Part shown: positions 39,825 through 47,553 of the stretch, piece after piece
Layout: each line of letters begins with the position of its first letter
Numbering within the stretch: the first letter of the stretch is position 1
Source of the DNA: Arthrobacter oryzae
Lineage (GTDB): Bacteria > Actinomycetota > Actinomycetes > Actinomycetales > Micrococcaceae
Assembly (NCBI RefSeq): GCF_030718995.1
Contig: NZ_CP132204.1
Span: 1,302,001 to 1,366,000, forward strand
Direction: 5' to 3'
DNA length: 64,000 nucleotides
Translations under genes and position numbers: made by a program
Notes under the pieces: generated by a model
The model's input: only the letters and a program-made list of their open reading frames with translations
Database searches by the model: none
Told to the model about the DNA's origin: nothing

Positions 39825-40708
39825 CCGTCACGCTCATCTTCGTTCTTGCGCTCTCCGTGGTCATCGGGCTCTCGCTCGGTGTCCTCGGCGGCGGCGGATC
39901 GATCCTGACCGTCCCGATCCTGGTCTACGTGGCCGGGTTCGAGGCCAAGGAGGCAATCGCCGCTTCCCTGTTCGTCGTCGGAGTCACCTCCGCCGTCAGC
40001 GTGATCAGCCACGCCCGCGGCAAGCGCGTGATGTGGCGGACCGGACTTGTCTTTGGCGCGGCAGGCATGGCCGGCGCATTTGTCGGCGGGCTGCTCGGCG
40101 GCCACATCCCCGGCGAGATCCTCCTGATTGCTTTCGCCCTGATGATGGTGGCCACTTCCGTGGCCATGCTCCGTGGCCGAAAGAAGGGCCCGACGCCGGA
40201 TCCCCCCTCCGGCTCCACCCGCCACGCCGAACTTCCCCTGGGCCGGGTGCTGCTCGACGGCGCCGTGGTCGGCCTGGTCACCGGGCTGGTAGGCGCCGGC
40301 GGAGGATTCCTGGTGGTTCCCGCGCTGGCTCTCCTTGGCGGCCTCCCGATGTCCGTTGCGGTGGGCACTTCGCTGGTGGTCATCGCCATGAAGTCCTTCG
40401 CCGGACTTGCCGGATACCTGACAACGGTCCACCTCGACTGGGGAGTGACGCTCGCCGTCACTGCCGCCGCAATCGTGGGAACCCTGATCGGATCCAGGAT
40501 CGCAGGCAGGATCCCCGAGGCCGCGCTGCGGAAGGCGTTCGGCTGGTTCGTGCTGGCCATGGGCGCCTTCGTGCTGATCCAGCAGGCACCTGCGGACCTG
40601 CGCTGGGTCATAGCTGCCGCCGGCGCCGTCCTCGCAGCAGCCGCCGCCGGAATCTGCTGGTTCTTCGTCACCTCGTGCCCGATCAAAAGGAGAATCTCAT
40701 GGGCCTGA
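39821..40708 (+). CDS. TauE/SafE-family sulfite/organosulfonate exporter
   Basis: A membrane protein of 295 residues with about eight segments. It carries the TSUP signature (LSLGVLGGGGSILTVPILVYVAG) and a second copy, VTGLVGAGGGFLVVPALALLGG, showing the internal duplication of the family. It probably exports sulfite or thiosulfate produced by the persulfide dioxygenase and rhodaneses of this island. The frame is open upstream, but the ATG at 39821 overlaps the previous stop. Confidence 0.9.
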   Translation: MTVTLIFVLALSVVIGLSLGVLGGGGSILTVPILVYVAGFEAKEAIAASLFVVGVTSAVSVISHARGKRVMWRTGLVFGAAGMAGAFVGGLLGGHIPGEILLIAFALMMVATSVAMLRGRKKGPTPDPPSGSTRHAELPLGRVLLDGAVVGLVTGLVGAGGGFLVVPALALLGGLPMSVAVGTSLVVIAMKSFAGLAGYLTTVHLDWGVTLAVTAAAIVGTLIGSRIAGRIPEAALRKAFGWFVLAMGAFVLIQQAPADLRWVIAAAGAVLAAAAAGICWFFVTSCPIKRRISWA

Positions 40709-41040
40709 TCGACTCGCTGAAGAAGGCTTTCAGCAAACCCTACAAAACCGTCTCAGTGGCCGAAGCCAAGGAACTCCTCGCGTCCCGGGCGGTGCTGATC
40801 GATGTCCGCTCCGCGCAGGAGTGGCGCAGCGGCCACGCACCCCAGGCCAAGCACGTGCCGCTCGACAGGCTGCAGGGCGGCACGTCCGGCCTGCAGAAGG
40901 GCCGGCCGGTCGTCGCAATGTGCCAGTCGGGAGTCCGCTCGGCATCGGCGGCACGGCTGCTGGCGGGCCAGGGCTACGAGGCCTATTCGCTCCGCGGCGG
41001 CATCGGCGCCTGGCGCCAGGCCGGCGAACCGGTCCGCTAA
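40699..41040 (+). CDS. single-domain rhodanese
   Basis: A cytosolic rhodanese of 113 residues with a single domain (about 18-110) and the loop Cys in MCQSGVRSAS. It overlaps the exporter gene by ten bases and has an AAAAGGAG site, so it is translationally coupled. It likely passes sulfur from persulfide to a partner such as thioredoxin or glutathione/mycothiol analogues. Confidence 0.9.
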   Translation: MGLIDSLKKAFSKPYKTVSVAEAKELLASRAVLIDVRSAQEWRSGHAPQAKHVPLDRLQGGTSGLQKGRPVVAMCQSGVRSASAARLLAGQGYEAYSLRGGIGAWRQAGEPVR

Positions 41041-41072
41041 ACATTTCACCCAATCCGGAAAGGAACCCCGTC

Positions 41073-41369
41073 ATGGCAGAAATCACCGTCACCGAAGCCG
41101 AGCAGCGGCGCACCAGCGCGCAGATCCTCGACGTCCGCGAAGACTTCGAAGTCGCCGAGGGCATGATCCCCGGCGCCCTGCACATCCCCATGGGGCAGCT
41201 GCAGGCCCGCTTGTCCGAACTGGACCCCCGAGTCCCCGTCATCGTGGTCTGCCGCAGCGGCAACCGCAGCGCCCGTGTGGCGGATGCCCTCAACGCCGCC
41301 GGATACGACGCCGACACGATGGCCGGCGGCATGATCGCCTGGAGCCGCGAAGGACTCCCCGCCGCCTAA
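41073..41369 (+). CDS. single-domain rhodanese
   Basis: A rhodanese of 98 residues with the loop Cys in VCRSGNRSAR. It follows the previous rhodanese by 32 bp with its own AAAGGAA site. The active-site loop (CRSGNR) has the typical length for a sulfurtransferase. Two such small enzymes in a row suggest either different acceptors or dosage. Confidence 0.9.
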   Translation: MAEITVTEAEQRRTSAQILDVREDFEVAEGMIPGALHIPMGQLQARLSELDPRVPVIVVCRSGNRSARVADALNAAGYDADTMAGGMIAWSREGLPAA

Positions 41370-41428
41370 CCCGGCCATCCACCCCGCCCGTTCCCCCGCT
41401 TCACCAGCCACAAGTAAGGAATCCAGCC

Positions 41429-41791
41429 ATGGCTACCATCGACATCACGGAAGAATCGCTTGCCCGGACGCTTGAGGACAACGACATTGTCCTCATTGAC
41501 TTCTGGGCTGGCTGGTGCGGCCCCTGCCGCATGTTCGCCCCCACCTACGACGCCGCCTCCCGGAAGCACCCGGACGTTACCTTTGCCAAGGTGGACACGG
41601 AAGCCGAGCAGGCCCTGGCGGCCGCTGCCGGCATCACGTCCATCCCCACGCTGATGGCTTTCCGAGACAAGACCCTGGTCTTCTCCCAGCCCGGTGCCCT
41701 CAACGCGGCAGGCCTGGAACAGGTCATCCAGGGCGTCAAGAATCTGGACATGGCCGCAGTCCGTGCGCAGGCAGCGCAACGGCAGTCCTGA
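41429..41791 (+). CDS. thioredoxin
   Basis: A thioredoxin of 120 residues with the WCGPC redox motif in DFWAGWCGPCRMF (about residues 27-39) and the cis-Pro in SIPTL. In this cluster it is likely to reduce rhodanese persulfides or disulfides and release sulfide, or to recycle the CstR-like protein. The start follows AAGGAA. Fold and motif are unambiguous; whether it is the cell's main thioredoxin is not known. Confidence 0.92.
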   Translation: MATIDITEESLARTLEDNDIVLIDFWAGWCGPCRMFAPTYDAASRKHPDVTFAKVDTEAEQALAAAAGITSIPTLMAFRDKTLVFSQPGALNAAGLEQVIQGVKNLDMAAVRAQAAQRQS

Positions 41792-41808
41792 CGAATAGCC
41801 GTCAGCCG

Positions 41809-42192
41809 ATGCGCAGCGTTACGCCCGGTGAGCTCGCGGCAATCTGGCCCCGCGCCGCGGTAGTGGACGTGCGGGGCCAGGAGGAATACGCCACTGCCCA
41901 CATCCCCGGCAGCCGCAACATCCCCCTCGATGAACTGCCGCTGCGGCAGCAGGACCTGCCGAACAGCACGCTCTACCTCCTGTGCGGTTCAGGCAAGCGC
42001 AGCAGCCAGGCCGCTGCCCTCCTTTCGGACCGGGGATACGACGCGATCAACGTCGCCGGAGGCATCACGGAGTGGTACCGGGAGGGCCATCCGGTGAGCT
42101 ACGCACCGGCAGTCCCGGAGGAGCCTCCGGCCGGGCTGTGGAGATTGCTGGTGCAAATACTCCGGAAGTGGCACCGCCGAAGCACCCGGTGA
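41809..42192 (+). CDS. rhodanese with basic C-terminal tail
   Basis: A protein of 127 residues; the rhodanese domain has the loop Cys in LCGSGKRSSQ. After the domain comes a short Trp- and Arg-rich amphipathic segment (WRLLVQILRKWHRRS) that may touch the membrane. The gene starts 17 bp after thioredoxin, so they form one operon. It is the last gene before the persulfide dioxygenase, which has its own CstR-type operator. Confidence 0.87.
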   Translation: MRSVTPGELAAIWPRAAVVDVRGQEEYATAHIPGSRNIPLDELPLRQQDLPNSTLYLLCGSGKRSSQAAALLSDRGYDAINVAGGITEWYREGHPVSYAPAVPEEPPAGLWRLLVQILRKWHRRSTR

Positions 42193-42226
42193 CCGCCTCC
42201 AAACCGCGGCGGTTAGCTGTTGCGAT

Positions 42227-42242
42227 ATACCCCCCTGGGTAT
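42227..42242. promoter_or_regulatory. CstR/CsoR-type operator upstream of the persulfide dioxygenase
   Basis: ATACCCCCCTGGGTAT is an imperfect palindrome of the same G/C-tract type as the dyads at 39080-39116. It lies 66 bp upstream of the dioxygenase start and 35 bp after the preceding stop, which points to a separate, co-regulated promoter. Confidence 0.72.
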
Positions 42243-42307
42243 TATGATTTCGACTAGACCAACGGGGACCAACCAGGAACCCCACCAACTTCACGAAGGA
42301 GAACCCC

Positions 42308-43717
42308 ATGCTTCTCGAGCGCATCTACGACGAAGACCTCGCTCAGGCCAGCTACCTCATCGGCTGCCAGCGGAAGGGGGAGGCAGTTGTTGTCGACGCC
42401 CGCCGTGATATCGACACCTACCGCTCCCTCGCCGCGGCCAACGGCATGAAGATCGTGGCCGTCACCGAGACCCACATCCACGCCGACTACCTTTCCGGCA
42501 CCCGTGAACTGGCCGCCGCAACCGGCGCGAAAATCTACGTGTCGGGCGAAGGCGGCCCGGACTGGCAGTACGGGTTCGACGGCGAGCGCCTGTTCGACGG
42601 CAGCAAGATCACCATTGGCAACATCACCGTCCAGGCGCTCCACACCCCGGGGCACACGCCCGAACACCTGTCCTTCCTGATCACCGACGGCGCATTCAGC
42701 TCCGAGCCCGGCTACCTGCTCTCCGGCGACTTCGTCTTCTCCGGTGACCTTGGCCGTCCCGATCTCCTGGACGAGGCCGCGGGCGGCGTGGACACCCGCT
42801 TCGAAGGCGCCAAGCAGCTGTTCTCCAGCCTGCGTGACAAGTTCCTCACCCTGCCCGACTTCGTCCAGGTCTACCCGGGGCACGGCGCCGGCAGTGCCTG
42901 CGGCAAGGCCCTCGGCGCCATCCCGTCGTCGACGGTCGGCTACGAGCGGCTGTACGCGTGGTGGGGCCCTTACCTGGCCGCTAACGACGAGCAGGGCTTC
43001 ATCGACGAACTGCTCGACGGACAGCCGGATGCGCACGCCTACTTCGGCCGCATGAAGCGCCAGAACCGCCAGGGCCCGGCCGTCATGGGCGAACGCGCCC
43101 CGCTCGAAGAGCTGGACACTGCCGCCGTCGTCCGTGACCTGGCGGCAAACAAGGTGACCTTCGTGGACACGCGACCCAACACCGAGGTGCACCGGGGCAC
43201 CGTGGCAGGGGCCCTGAACATCCCCGCAGGCAAGTCAGTTGCCAGCTTCGGCGCCTGGGCCGTGGACCCGGAACGGGACAGCCGTCCGCTGGTGCTGCTG
43301 GCCTCGGGACAGGAGCAGGCGCAGGAGATGTGGGACCACCTGGTCCGCGTCGGCATCGACAACGTGGGCGGCTTCGTCACCAGCGTTGACGGCCTGCCCT
43401 CAGCCACTCCGCGCCTGGTCCAGCCCGAGGAACTCGAAGGCTTCGATGCTGCGGTTGTCCTGGATGTCCGCAACCGCACCGAACACACGGCCGGGCACAT
43501 CCCGGGTTCGAAGCAGCTCAGCGGCGGCCGGGTCCTCTGGAACCTGGACCAGCTCCCCACCGGCGGCACCATCGTGACCTACTGCCAGAGCGGCGTCCGC
43601 AGCTCGGTGGCGGCCAGCGCGCTGCGCCACGCCGGTTACGACGTCGTGGAACTCGACGGCAGCTACGCTGCCTGGGCCGCCCGGGAACAGTCGCTGCAGA
43701 CGACGTCGGCACGCTGA
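42308..43717 (+). CDS. CstB-like persulfide dioxygenase with two rhodanese domains
   Basis: A protein of 469 residues with three parts. The N-terminal metallo-beta-lactamase domain (1 to about 250) has the iron ligands in THIHADYLSG and HTPGHTPEH, as in ETHE1-type persulfide dioxygenases, which oxidise persulfide to sulfite. A central rhodanese-like domain (about 265-360) has no active Cys (the loop reads LLASGQEQ). The C-terminal rhodanese (about 370-465) has Cys in TYCQSGVRSS. This is the layout of Staphylococcus CstB, which makes thiosulfate. It is preceded by a CstR-type dyad. Confidence 0.92.
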   Translation: MLLERIYDEDLAQASYLIGCQRKGEAVVVDARRDIDTYRSLAAANGMKIVAVTETHIHADYLSGTRELAAATGAKIYVSGEGGPDWQYGFDGERLFDGSKITIGNITVQALHTPGHTPEHLSFLITDGAFSSEPGYLLSGDFVFSGDLGRPDLLDEAAGGVDTRFEGAKQLFSSLRDKFLTLPDFVQVYPGHGAGSACGKALGAIPSSTVGYERLYAWWGPYLAANDEQGFIDELLDGQPDAHAYFGRMKRQNRQGPAVMGERAPLEELDTAAVVRDLAANKVTFVDTRPNTEVHRGTVAGALNIPAGKSVASFGAWAVDPERDSRPLVLLASGQEQAQEMWDHLVRVGIDNVGGFVTSVDGLPSATPRLVQPEELEGFDAAVVLDVRNRTEHTAGHIPGSKQLSGGRVLWNLDQLPTGGTIVTYCQSGVRSSVAASALRHAGYDVVELDGSYAAWAAREQSLQTTSAR

Positions 43718-43740
43718 CCAGGAGCCGACTTCCACCGCAG

Positions 43741-43778
43741 AGGCCCCCGTCCGGATTTTCTCCAGGCGGGGGCCTTTT
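43741..43778 (+). terminator. intrinsic terminator after the persulfide dioxygenase
   Basis: A perfect 9-bp stem (AGGCCCCCG with CGGGGGCCT) and a run of T at 43775-43778 close the sulfur operon on the plus strand. Confidence 0.88.
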
Positions 43779-43826
43779 GCCCGGGGCACCATCGCGCCTG
43801 CCGGCGGACCCCCGTAGCATGGGCGC

Positions 43827-44456
43827 ATGAGCCGAGTCACGTGCGATCTGACCATCTCCCTCGACGGATTCCTCGCCGGCCCGAACCAAAGCCTGGCCGA
43901 ACCGCTGGGCGAGGGCGGGGAGCTCCTGCACAGGTGGCAGTTCGAAGAAGCCGAGTCCAACGCAGCGGCGCGCGAAGGTATCCTCGCAGCAGGCGCCTTC
44001 ATCATGGGGCGGAACATGTTCGCCGGGCCCGGTCCCGGGGCATGGGCTGAGGAATGGCGGGGATGGTGGGGTGAGGAGCCGCCCTATCACGCGCCCGTAT
44101 TCGTACTCACCCACCATCCCCGGAATCCGCTGGTGATGGAAGGCGGCACCACATTCAACTTCGTGGCCGACGGGATCGAATCGGCGCTGGCGCACGCGCG
44201 GAAGGCCGCCGGCAGTAAGGATATCGCCATTGCCGGCGGAGCACAGACCGCCCGCCAATACCTTTCAGCGGGGCTGATCGACGAGCTGCGCCTCCACATC
44301 GCACCCATGGTCCTGGGAGCAGGCGAGCGGCTGCTGGACGGCGTCGCGAACCTCAAGCTGGAGCCGACGGAAGTGAGCGGCACCAGCCTTGTCACCCACA
44401 TCCGCTATCGGGTCACCGGCAGTGAGCAACCCGGCGCCGGCGGGCGGGCCTCGTAG
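43827..44456 (+). CDS. dihydrofolate reductase/RibD C-terminal-like oxidoreductase
   Basis: A protein of 209 residues. It matches the RibD C-terminal/DHFR fold (SRVTCDLTISLDGFLAGPN at the start, IAIAGGAQTARQYLSAGLIDELRLHIAPMVLGAGERL later). Related stand-alone proteins reduce deazaflavin, pterin or other substrates with NADPH. The precise reaction is unknown. It is a single gene behind the terminator of the sulfur operon. Confidence 0.83.
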   Translation: MSRVTCDLTISLDGFLAGPNQSLAEPLGEGGELLHRWQFEEAESNAAAREGILAAGAFIMGRNMFAGPGPGAWAEEWRGWWGEEPPYHAPVFVLTHHPRNPLVMEGGTTFNFVADGIESALAHARKAAGSKDIAIAGGAQTARQYLSAGLIDELRLHIAPMVLGAGERLLDGVANLKLEPTEVSGTSLVTHIRYRVTGSEQPGAGGRAS

Positions 44457-44498
44457 GCGCGGCCGTCGTCGTTTCGGGTGATGCACTCCCCCGGAATA

Positions 44499-44903
44499 TC
44501 AGTGTCCAAGGACGCGGTGCTTGGCGGCTTTGAATTCCTCATCTGAAAGTGCGCCTTTCGCATGAAGGTCCGCAAGGAGCGAAAGCTCTGATGCCAGGGA
44601 CGTCCTGCCTCGCATCCTGCCAAACACCACCTGATGCCTTCCGGCACGGGCTGCCCGCGGCGCCTGCTCCGGCTTCTGCCGCCGCGAGGAGCTGCTGACG
44701 GCGTATGCAATCAGCAGGGTGACGGCCAGGACACCCAACGCGATTCCCAACGGGGCTCGGAAGGGCTCCGTTGCGTTCGCCACGACAGCAATAATCAGCC
44801 CGGCAGCGACCGCACACCACCCGGCTATTCGAAGCGACATCCTGCTGACGCTGAATGCGAAGAGATACCCGCCGGCCCCGGCCGAAACCGCATGTTCGTC
44901 CAT
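44499..44903 (-). CDS. SHOCT-domain membrane protein
   Basis: A protein of 134 residues from the ATG at 44903. Two hydrophobic helices (about 23-42 and 48-68) are followed by a basic linker and a C-terminal SHOCT domain (LLADLHAKGALSDEEFKAAK), a short helical domain often found on small bacterial membrane proteins. Upstream codons in frame (ATG 44939, GTG 44954) are possible starts, and none has a clear Shine-Dalgarno sequence. The function is unknown. Confidence 0.65.
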   Translation of the reverse strand: MDEHAVSAGAGGYLFAFSVSRMSLRIAGWCAVAAGLIIAVVANATEPFRAPLGIALGVLAVTLLIAYAVSSSSRRQKPEQAPRAARAGRHQVVFGRMRGRTSLASELSLLADLHAKGALSDEEFKAAKHRVLGH

Positions 44904-45001
44904 AGGCCGAGAGTAGCGCTGCGAACGCTCCTTGAACATCCCCGGAGTGGGCACCGCGACTCGAAGAGAGGACGGGCACGACTTCAGTATCTACGGTAGC
45001 T

Positions 45002-45778
45002 TCACCGGCGGCCAACAACCCACTGCGCCAGTTCCTCATCGGCCGAAACGGGCATGTCTGTTCGTGTTCCGGCTTTGTTTGCTTCGAGGACGAAGAAGAT
45101 GAAGGACAGGAACGCTGTCCTCTCGCCGTTGAGGATGCGCGGCGGGAGGAGTTCGTGCGGTGCGTCTGGAGACGGCTCCGGTTCGCTCACGGCGGCTAGG
45201 TGAAATCCCGCCGACGTGAAGGCGCTGATCATCGCGTGAAGTGGTCGGTGCCAGAAGGTCAGGACCGCAGGCTCGCCGTCGAACACGTAATCCTCCGAGT
45301 ACTGCCGGATGGCGAAGTAGTCCTCCGTTGCTTGGGTGACAACGCTGACCGTGGGGTGGTTGACCGACAGGATCAGGCGACCGCCCGGCTTCAGCACACG
45401 CCGCAGTTCGGCAAGTGGTGCTGACCAGTCCTCCAGATAGTGCAGGACCAAGGACGAGACAACGTCGTCGAAAGAGCCATCGGCGAAAGGGAGCGGCTTG
45501 CTGAGGTCGGCCACGCACAGGTCTGCGGTCGCGCCCAATCGCCGTCTTGCCAATTCGAGCATCGCAGGACTGGAATCGAAGCCGGTCATGATCGCGCCTT
45601 TCGCGCTCAGTGCCGCGGACAGGGGCCCGGAGCCGCACCCTGCGTCCAGAACCCGGTGACCGTCGACGTCGCCGGCAAGGCCAATCATCGCCGGCCGCTC
45701 GTAGTACGCGTTGAGGAGGCTGGACTCATTTTCAGCCGAGTAGTTCTCGGCGAAATCGTCATAGTGGTTGGCCTTCAC
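45002..45778 (-). CDS. SAM-dependent methyltransferase, class I
   Basis: A protein of 258 residues with SAM motif I VLDAGCGSGPL (about 42-52), FDSSPAML at strand 2 and SLVLHYLEDW at motif II/III, as in Methyltransf_11. The substrate is not predicted. It lies at the edge of the region that appears to be accessory, transcribed away from the recombinase-like gene. Its base composition is slightly less GC-rich than its left neighbours. Confidence 0.85.
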   Translation of the reverse strand: MKANHYDDFAENYSAENESSLLNAYYERPAMIGLAGDVDGHRVLDAGCGSGPLSAALSAKGAIMTGFDSSPAMLELARRRLGATADLCVADLSKPLPFADGSFDDVVSSLVLHYLEDWSAPLAELRRVLKPGGRLILSVNHPTVSVVTQATEDYFAIRQYSEDYVFDGEPAVLTFWHRPLHAMISAFTSAGFHLAAVSEPEPSPDAPHELLPPRILNGERTAFLSFIFFVLEANKAGTRTDMPVSADEELAQWVVGRR

Positions 45779-45864
45779 GTCTCTTCCCTTTCAGGCGAAT
45801 CCTCACGGCCGGGACAACAGGGTCGACCCTAGCAAGCAAGAGCCGTCCTCCTCCACCACTTACG

Positions 45865-45882
45865 GGACACCCCTTAGTGTCC
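45865..45882. promoter_or_regulatory. GGACAC-6 nt-GTGTCC dyad before the recombinase-like gene
   Basis: A perfect 6-bp inverted repeat, three bases before a possible TTG start at 45885. It may be an operator or a recombinase recognition core. Confidence 0.45.
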
Positions 45883-45884
45883 TT

Positions 45885-47357
45885 TTGCATTCTCCAACAT
45901 CCACCCAGGTCGTCCGGCGACCGGAGTTGGTGTGCCTCAACTGCTACACCGCCCCGGAAAAGACATGCTCGCTATGCCATAGAACCGGCCGGGTCGCCAC
46001 ACACCTTGAAGGAAAATGCGTATGCGCCCGCTGCTACTACGGCATGCGGAACCCACACCCATGCCCCGAATGCGGCCAGCGGCCGATGCTGACAAACCTC
46101 CTGCACGAACAACTCGTCTGTGCTGAATGCGCAGGCGCCCCGGTCACCATGGCTTGCCCCGGCTGCGGCTCGGTCCAGGAATCACGCAAACATCACCTGT
46201 ACGCGCAATGCCGCCGACCCCTCGTCGTCCGGCGGCTTCTCTCCGACGAAACGGGCGAGATCCGGGACGAGATGCAGGGGTTGGCCGACTACCTGATCTC
46301 GCACCACACGCGAGCAGAGTCGCTGAGCCGCTGGGTAGACAACAGCAGCGCCGCAGCCACGCTCCGCGACCTTGCCGGCGGCGCACTGCCACTGGAACCC
46401 GCAGCAATCATCGAGCGGGCAGGATCCGTGCAGTCAGCCTCGTTCGTCCTCTCCCTGCTCGTGGAATCCGGCACGCTGCCTGACCTGAACGTCCAACACG
46501 CCCGCTTCGAGTACTGGCTTCGCGTCTGGCTCGCCTCTCTCGAATCACCAGAGGACCGGCTCCTCCTGCGCCAATACAGTGCGTGGGGATTGAACTCCAC
46601 AACCCACACCACACCACGCGACGCCACCAAAGCCCGCTACCAGAAACAACGTGCAGCCCTGAGGTACTGCGCCGAGCTTCTCCGACACATCCGCGTCGAA
46701 GGCCACTCGCTCAGGACCTATCTGCAACGCGAGCTCGATGCCTTCCTCACGGGCTCCCCGAGTCAACAGGACGCACTGGCGCCCTTCACCCGTTGGTTGC
46801 ACCAGAACCGAATGAGCCGCCTCAGAATTGAACACCGCAAGAATCAGCTCGCCGGGAGCGGATTCGACTCCGACCACCGCTGGAAAATGGCTCGCCTGTT
46901 CCTAAGAGACACCCACATATCACCCGTTGATAGGGTCGCGGCCCTGCTCGTCCTGCTCTACGGCATGCACCTGACGAGGATCGTGGCCATAGAACGCGCC
47001 CACGTAGGTGTCCTCCAAGATCGAGTGACCCTGAGCCTCGGGAAGGAAGCGATCGAGCTGCCCCGTGCGCTAGGCGAAGCCCTCACGGAGCTCCTCAATC
47101 TGAGCCAGCCCCGATCGGAGCGCTGGCTCTTCGCCGGACGAAACCCCAATGCGCCCCTCACGGCCGGCGCCCTCGGAAAACGGCTCAACCATCACGGCAT
47201 GCAGACCGGCAGCGCCCGGGTCACGGCCCTCCTTGAACTCGCGCCGCAGATGCACCCCAGAGTCCTCTCGGACCTCCTCGGAATCTCCACAACCTCAGCG
47301 ACAGCGTGGTGGCGCCTCGCCGGAGGAGACTGGGCTACCTACCCCGCGCTCCGTTGA
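45885..47357 (+). CDS. Cys-rich protein with tyrosine-recombinase-like C-terminus
   Basis: An unusual protein of about 490 residues from the TTG at 45885; the frame is open from a TTG at 45768, and no ATG or Shine-Dalgarno sequence decides the start. The N-terminus has about six CxxC pairs in the first 130 residues (for example CLNCY, CSLC, CARC, CPEC, CAEC, CPGC), so it probably binds several zinc ions. The C-terminal part resembles a phage-integrase fold: LLYGMHLTRIVAIERAHV carries an Arg in the place of the first catalytic Arg, followed by a WLFAGRN region. A clear HxxR motif is missing. It is probably a site-specific recombinase or a degenerate DNA-binding relative. Confidence 0.68.
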   Translation: MHSPTSTQVVRRPELVCLNCYTAPEKTCSLCHRTGRVATHLEGKCVCARCYYGMRNPHPCPECGQRPMLTNLLHEQLVCAECAGAPVTMACPGCGSVQESRKHHLYAQCRRPLVVRRLLSDETGEIRDEMQGLADYLISHHTRAESLSRWVDNSSAAATLRDLAGGALPLEPAAIIERAGSVQSASFVLSLLVESGTLPDLNVQHARFEYWLRVWLASLESPEDRLLLRQYSAWGLNSTTHTTPRDATKARYQKQRAALRYCAELLRHIRVEGHSLRTYLQRELDAFLTGSPSQQDALAPFTRWLHQNRMSRLRIEHRKNQLAGSGFDSDHRWKMARLFLRDTHISPVDRVAALLVLLYGMHLTRIVAIERAHVGVLQDRVTLSLGKEAIELPRALGEALTELLNLSQPRSERWLFAGRNPNAPLTAGALGKRLNHHGMQTGSARVTALLELAPQMHPRVLSDLLGISTTSATAWWRLAGGDWATYPALR

Positions 47358-47469
47358 CGGGAAGCGCCACGCACCTGGAAGTGCGCGCTTCCGGCAGTTT
47401 GCGTCTGCCTTGCTGCCTGACTTGTGGGGATTGGGTTCGCTCACATGGCCTAACTTGTGTTCCTGCATA

Positions 47470-47502
47470 AGTAGGGACCCGCTGGATTAGCGGGTCCCTA
47501 CT
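47470..47502. terminator. bidirectional terminator between recombinase-like and MFS genes
   Basis: Perfect 14-bp arms (47470-47483, 47489-47502) around GGATT lie between two convergent genes. Confidence 0.85.
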
Positions 47503-47553
47503 TGCATGGCTCCCATGCGTTGCAGCGCTGCGTCGACGGGAGAACCTTTTTAT

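Noticed and set aside
45885..47357. Insertion sequence transposase
   Set aside because: No DDE motif, no terminal inverted repeats and no target duplication could be seen around the gene.
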